From NCBI GenBank assembly GCA_964502785.1, contig CAZCXW010000008.1:1-34287 (forward strand): a stretch of DNA of 34,287 nucleotides, in the 5' to 3' direction. The DNA is from JAGVYE01 sp964502785 (GTDB lineage: Archaea > Nanobdellota > Nanobdellia > Woesearchaeales > GW2011-AR9). Of this stretch, positions 30,908-34,287 are shown piece after piece (the first letter of the stretch is position 1; the number at the start of each line of letters is the position of its first letter). A program made the translations under genes and the position numbers. A model generated the notes under the pieces. It was given only the letters and a program-made list of their open reading frames with translations. It had not been told where the DNA came from and did not search any database.

Positions 30908-31387
30908 ATGCCATTTCCTGCAGAACACTTTCAAAAAGCAAAATTCAAATACGATGCCGCTTTCCACCTCTTTAAAGTAACCTATCCTCTTATCAAAGAT
31001 TCTCGACTTCTTCTTGGGGTTATAGATAATATTTTTGAATCGATGCAAGCGGCCATGGATGGCTTGTTAGAATTTGAAAGATCTAATCATCGTCTTCTCG
31101 GCAGCCCGCAAGAATTTGAAAGTAAAATGCTCATTTTCCGCAATAAAGTCGTCCCTTTATACAATATCCCTTTCCGCTACATTGGCGTGATGAGCACGGC
31201 TAAGAAAATCCTCAACACTCACAAGAAAGCCTCCGTAGAATTCCAAAGGGGAGGGAAAATGGTTATTTGTAATAATAATTATCGAGAGATAGAACTCGTC
31301 ACCGTAGAAAAAGTTCAGGAATTCTTGCAGCAGACACAAGAATTTTTCGCTCTTTCAGAGAGCATAACAAAAAAAGATACTACATAA
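30908..31387 (+). CDS. Unknown alpha-helical protein (paralogue 1)
   Basis: I do not recognise a named function. The 159-residue protein is all-helical: FQKAKFKYDAAFHLFKVTY, DSRLLLGVIDNIFESMQAA, LLEFERSNHRL, then a central helix pair and a short beta-like KMVICNNNYREIELVTVEKV near the end. The TYPLxKD-LLL-DNI-LLEFE layout looks like a family common in DPANN genomes, with a HEPN-like feel. Its own TATA box (TTTTTATATAACC, about 30878-30890) precedes it. The next gene is a diverged paralogue. Confidence 0.6.
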   Translation: MPFPAEHFQKAKFKYDAAFHLFKVTYPLIKDSRLLLGVIDNIFESMQAAMDGLLEFERSNHRLLGSPQEFESKMLIFRNKVVPLYNIPFRYIGVMSTAKKILNTHKKASVEFQRGGKMVICNNNYREIELVTVEKVQEFLQQTQEFFALSESITKKDTT

Positions 31388-31520
31388 AAAAACAGTTTTT
31401 CCTAAGTTCCGCTCTAAAAAAGCCGCCGCCATGACGCCGACTTTTTTTTTGCATTCAACAGAGTCATTTCTTATAGAAAGACATAAAAAGGATGCTCTCC
31501 TTTATATCTCTTCTGTAATC

Positions 31521-32003
31521 ATGAACGAGTACTTATTGGAAGCGCGGGAGGAATTAAAAAGGTTAGAACACATCATTTTTGTTAGTTTGAAATACACCAG
31601 AACTGTTGATGTCATTCTCAACGCTTTAAATAGGATGGTCAGCACATTCGATTGGATTCTCGAAGCGTTCTTGGAGAAAGCCAAAGAAGAAGGGAAAATT
31701 GCCGTCCTCCCTAAAAGCCCTGCATTGCGTGCCCGCAAAGTATCTGAACTTTATGCCGATGATCGACAACTTCTCAAATACATTGAATTTTATATGTTTT
31801 TAAAAGCAATCCTTAATGAAGACCAGAAAAAAAGAGAAGAATTCAGAAGGCACGTGACGTTGATTGTAGAATTACCCAATGCCACAGCAGAAATTAAAAT
31901 TGATAATCTTACCAACGCAGAAAAATATATGCATAAAATTCTGTTATATGCTTGGGAAAAGATTGTTGGGAAAATCCAAGAAGAAGATGAAGATAAGTTC
32001 TGA
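31521..32003 (+). CDS. Unknown alpha-helical protein (paralogue 2)
   Basis: This 160-residue protein has the same layout as the gene before it: YTRTVDVILNALNRMVSTFDWILEAFLEKAKEEGK aligned in spacing with the LIKDSRLLLG...LLEFERSNHRL part of paralogue 1, a basic LRARKVSEL middle, FYMFLKAILNEDQKK, and a VTLIVELPNATAEIKIDNL strand section matching the end of paralogue 1. I start it at ATG 31521 (length then equals paralogue 1) rather than 31431, whose extra 30 codons read through a T run and a TATA-like stretch. Function unknown. Confidence 0.6.
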   Translation: MNEYLLEAREELKRLEHIIFVSLKYTRTVDVILNALNRMVSTFDWILEAFLEKAKEEGKIAVLPKSPALRARKVSELYADDRQLLKYIEFYMFLKAILNEDQKKREEFRRHVTLIVELPNATAEIKIDNLTNAEKYMHKILLYAWEKIVGKIQEEDEDKF

Positions 32004-32058
32004 CTTTTGAGTGATTATTTAGGAAAAACTTTTATATTACTCCTCTCAAGTGCTGTGA

Positions 32059-32535
32059 ATGGAAGTATTACTCTACGCGCCGCAGTATTCAGGAAATCTC
32101 GGAAGTATCGTCAGAACGAGTGCGGCATGGGGTATCGGCCAAATCCATGTCGTTGATAAACATCATTTGCTCGCTCATAAGACTACACGAAAGCTAAGGA
32201 AAAGAGTTTCTATGGGTCACGATGATGAAGTAAATCTTATTCCAATCATGGATGCCGAGAAATTTATGGAAAATTATAAACATCCATTCGCAACCACTTT
32301 AGAAAATGCTAAAAGACTGGGAGACTCTTCTTATGATCTCAAAATTCCAGAAGATGCTTTGATAATGTTTGGTAACGAAAATACAGGTTTGCTGGAAGTG
32401 CTGCTAAAACAAGAGAGAGTTCAAAAAATAACAATCCCTACGAGAAGTCCTGATCATTGCTTCAATCTTTCCGTTGCCTATGGAATTGTCATGTATGAAG
32501 TTCTACGACAACATCCCCATCATTTCCCAAGATAA
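32059..32535 (+). CDS. SPOUT-family RNA 2'-O-methyltransferase (TrmH-like)
   Basis: These enzymes methylate rRNA or tRNA riboses using a knotted SAM fold. The three SPOUT motifs are present: N13-LGSIVRT at 13-20, FGNENTGL at 104-111 and ITIPTRSPDHCFNLSVAYG at 124-142. At 158 residues it is a catalytic domain without an added RNA-binding domain, like TrmL. A TATA element (TTTATATTA, 32031-32039) precedes it. Which RNA it modifies cannot be told. Confidence 0.86.
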   Translation: MEVLLYAPQYSGNLGSIVRTSAAWGIGQIHVVDKHHLLAHKTTRKLRKRVSMGHDDEVNLIPIMDAEKFMENYKHPFATTLENAKRLGDSSYDLKIPEDALIMFGNENTGLLEVLLKQERVQKITIPTRSPDHCFNLSVAYGIVMYEVLRQHPHHFPR

Positions 32536-32596
32536 ACCTAACTCTCTGTATCTTTTCCACAACGATAAGGTTTGATGACACTGTCAAGGAGTAAAA

Positions 32597-32605
32597 TTTA
32601 TAAAT
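32597..32605 (+). promoter_or_regulatory. TATA box of the unknown 140-residue gene
   Basis: TTTATAAAT lies 22-30 bases before the ATG at 32627, the spacing of a leaderless archaeal promoter. Confidence 0.55.
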
Positions 32606-32626
32606 TGGCCTTCTCTTTTAGTAGAA

Positions 32627-33049
32627 ATGACGCAAGGAGATATAGTCTTTCAAGGTATGCAAGTTCCTGATATTTTATGTCATGGTACAACAATGCAATT
32701 TGTTAACCGATTCAGACAACCTGATGGAACGTATCGTGTGGATGTTCTAAATGAAATTTGCGCTAGAGATGGAGACGTCCGTGCCTGGCCTAAACATATG
32801 AGGCCTGGATGGGAGCATGCCACGTTGGTAATCGATTCTTTTCGAGCCTATGAAGGTCTACGCGACATTGTTGCTGGTTGTGTTTTTAAATTTGATTTTT
32901 TACCTCCCGGATCTTATGCTGTACTTGGAGAAAGCGTGTGGAGAGATCCAATGTATAATAATGACAGAAACTCATTAAAATATGAGATTGCTATAGATAA
33001 GTTAGCCAAATGTTTAAGGGAGACACGTACTATTCAATTTAACTTTTAG
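32627..33049 (+). CDS. Unknown 140-residue protein overlapping folP tail-to-tail
   Basis: I do not recognise this protein. It has mixed alpha/beta character with a conserved-looking core (DILCHGTTMQFVNRFRQPDG, PKHMRPGWEHATLVIDSF, LPPGSYAVLGESVWRDP) and four Cys, no signal and no membrane segment. The CHGTT opening near residue 18 resembles small nucleotide-binding or ADP-ribosyltransferase-like starts, but that is a guess. Its end overlaps the folP end by 11 bases on the other strand. Confidence 0.6.
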   Translation: MTQGDIVFQGMQVPDILCHGTTMQFVNRFRQPDGTYRVDVLNEICARDGDVRAWPKHMRPGWEHATLVIDSFRAYEGLRDIVAGCVFKFDFLPPGSYAVLGESVWRDPMYNNDRNSLKYEIAIDKLAKCLRETRTIQFNF

Positions 33050-33860
33050 TTATAGCGTTAGCAATCTCCACTACTCTCTTACATTCCTTTACATCATGCA
33101 CTCGCACGATATCCGCACCATGGAGAATACAGGCTGTCACAGCAGCCAACGTTCCTTCTAAACGTTCTTCAACAGGTAAATCCAGTATTTTTCCGATAAA
33201 TGATTTTCGAGACGGACCAACAAGAAGAGGAAACCCTAATTTCTTAAACTCATTCAAATCTTTAATTATTTTCAAATTATGTTCTATTGTTTTGCCAAAA
33301 CCAATTCCAGGATCAATGATAATCTGCGATATTCCTTTTGATTTAGCTTTCTCCGCTTGCTTCTGCAGATATCCTTTAATTTCTTTAATAACATTTTCAT
33401 ACACTGGATTTTCTTGCATAATCTTAGGCATTCCCAACATATGCATTATCACAACGGGAACATTATACTTTGCCGCGACGTTTATCATTGTTTCATTTCG
33501 CAATCCCGTAACATCATTTAGAATATGAACGCCTCGTTTCAAACACTCTTCCGCAACTTCCGGTTTCATCGTATCGATGGATAATGGAATGTTAATTTCT
33601 TTGAGTAACCGTTCAATGACAGGAAGAACTCGCCGTAACTCTTCTTCTGCCGAGACAATATCCGAACCAGGACGAGTGGATTCCCCACCGACATCAATGA
33701 TATCTGCACCCTCTTGCGCCATTTTTTGGGCATGCGCTACCGCTTTTTCGACTGAAGTGTATTTCCCGCCGTCACTAAAAGAATCAGGCGTGACATTCAG
33801 GATGCCCATAATTAATGGTTTATTTAAAGTGAGGACATGATTACGGCAGATGAGTTTCAT
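33039..33860 (-). CDS. folP: Dihydropteroate synthase
   Basis: DHPS joins p-aminobenzoate to dihydropterin pyrophosphate in folate synthesis. All motifs are present: GILNVTPDSFSDGG (19-32), IIDVGGESTRPGS (54-66), SIDTM, NDVTG, IDPGIGFGKT, GPSRKSFIG and RVHDV at the end. At 273 residues it is a normal single-domain enzyme. A TATA-like TTTATAAAAAT about 20-30 bases upstream, shared with the divergent PPC gene, suggests leaderless transcription. No other folate gene is in the window. Confidence 0.94.
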   Translation of the reverse strand: MKLICRNHVLTLNKPLIMGILNVTPDSFSDGGKYTSVEKAVAHAQKMAQEGADIIDVGGESTRPGSDIVSAEEELRRVLPVIERLLKEINIPLSIDTMKPEVAEECLKRGVHILNDVTGLRNETMINVAAKYNVPVVIMHMLGMPKIMQENPVYENVIKEIKGYLQKQAEKAKSKGISQIIIDPGIGFGKTIEHNLKIIKDLNEFKKLGFPLLVGPSRKSFIGKILDLPVEERLEGTLAAVTACILHGADIVRVHDVKECKRVVEIANAITKS

Positions 33861-33879
33861 ATCCTTTTTTTAAGAGGTA

Positions 33880-33892
33880 TTTTTATAAATAT
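33880..33892. promoter_or_regulatory. Shared AT box of the folP and PPC-domain divergent promoters
   Basis: TTTTTATAAATAT serves both directions: it sits about 20-30 bases from the folP ATG on the minus strand and gives an expected start about 15 bases before the PPC ribosome binding site on the plus strand. Confidence 0.45.
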
Positions 33893-33928
33893 AACGTACA
33901 AATATACAGAGAAAGCAGGAGGGAGAGT

Positions 33929-34287
33929 ATGTATTATGATTATTTTGGAAATGGACATTATATGTTGAGATTTGAGCAGGGGGAAAAACTCAGAGCTAAG
34001 TTCGAACAATTCTTGGATCATGAAAAAATAACTTCAGCTGTATTCAAAGGATTGGGCGCTTTTTCTGAAGTTGGGTTGGCGTATTGGGATCCAAAAGCAA
34101 AAGTATATGTCAATTGTAATCCTACTCCCGGGGGGATATTTGAAGTATTATCAATAATGGGAAACGTTTCTTTGGAAAGAGGCACGAGAAAAATCATTAT
34201 CCACAAACATACTTCTATAGGAAACACAAACTATCAAGGATTGGGTGGCCATATAACAGAGGCCATAATACATCCCACATTAGAAGT
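33929..34287 (+). CDS. PPC/DUF296 domain protein (3' partial)
   Basis: This small beta/alpha domain is found alone in prokaryotes and in plant AT-hook proteins. The family pattern is clear: YMLRFEQGEKLRAKFEQFLD, FKGLGAFSEVGLAYWDP, FEVLSIMGNVSLERGTRKI, then HKHTS and GGHITEAIIHPTLEV, where the His residues would bind metal. The ATG at 33929 has a strong ribosome binding site (GGAGGG, 33918-33923). The gene runs off the window after 119 codons; the full family length is about 140. Function is not established. Confidence 0.85.
   Translation, partial: MYYDYFGNGHYMLRFEQGEKLRAKFEQFLDHEKITSAVFKGLGAFSEVGLAYWDPKAKVYVNCNPTPGGIFEVLSIMGNVSLERGTRKIIIHKHTSIGNTNYQGLGGHITEAIIHPTLE

Noticed and set aside
31431..31520. 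Upstream start of the second helical paralogue
   Set aside because: The 30 extra codons include a T run and a TATA-like stretch and have no match in the first paralogue; starting at 31521 equalises the lengths.
1..34287. CRISPR arrays, insertion sequences, prophage or toxin-antitoxin modules
   Set aside because: No regularly spaced repeats, transposase, integrase or phage structural genes are visible; repeats found are protein-level Ig units, a 13-bp tandem pair and the gap-flanking duplicate.

Overview
The window looks like a chromosome segment of an uncultivated DPANN archaeon, most like the Woesearchaeota/Pacearchaeota group. It carries archaeal-type ribosomal proteins (eL19, eL32, eS4), aIF1/SUI1, Rpp29, RFC small subunit, Nop5 with fibrillarin, Sec61-beta, alpha-NAC and an archaeal-looking RNase P RNA. 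The DNA is AT-rich and tightly packed. TATA boxes often sit about 25 bp before start codons (leaderless mRNAs), and genes overlap by ATGA. The placement at phylum level is inference from gene content and protein style; no phylogeny was run. A run of ten Ns (2379-2388) shows this is a scaffold, probably from a metagenome.

Layout. 1-2230: 3' part of a large glycosylated-looking surface protein (LamG end, four Ig-like repeats, Gly/Ser linker, C-terminal membrane anchor). 2231-2447: intergenic DNA, the scaffold gap, and a second, divergent copy of the secY 3' end. 2448-16791 (minus strand): one long S10/spc-type ribosomal operon running uL3-uL4-uL23-uL2-uS19-uL22-uS3-uL29-aIF1-Rpp29-uS17-uL14-uL24-eS4-uL5-uS14-uS8-uL6-eL32-eL19-uL18-uS5-uL30-(90-aa unknown)-uL15-secY. 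16999-17815 (minus): a metallophosphoesterase and a small zinc-ribbon-like protein. 17886-20979 (plus): a cluster nop5 - MazG-like - CYTH - fibrillarin - NUDIX, i.e. the C/D-box methylation core interleaved with nucleotide/phosphate hydrolase families. 20998-24500: coiled-coil protein, ferredoxin (minus), HD phosphohydrolase, and two tandem paralogous lipoproteins. 24547-28521 (minus): saccharopine-dehydrogenase-like and radical SAM pair, RFC small subunit, a small membrane protein, and a PRC-barrel protein with a 29-codon ORF behind it. 28628-32535 (plus): TraB-like protein, RNase P RNA, an ORF with no normal start codon, Sec61-beta, alpha-NAC, two paralogous alpha-helical unknowns, and a SPOUT methyltransferase. 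32627-34287: an unknown protein converging on dihydropteroate synthase (folP, minus), then a PPC/DUF296 protein cut by the window end.

How the genes fit together. Most of the window serves translation and early protein fate: ribosomal proteins, initiation factor, rRNA methylation (Nop5/fibrillarin, SPOUT), tRNA processing (RNase P RNA and Rpp29), nascent-chain handling (NAC) and export (SecY, Sec61-beta). I see no CRISPR array, transposase, phage module, tRNA or rRNA gene. The most interesting items are the unknown gene inside the spc operon, the interleaved Nop5/fibrillarin cluster, the ORF without a canonical start, and the two secY ends around the scaffold gap.
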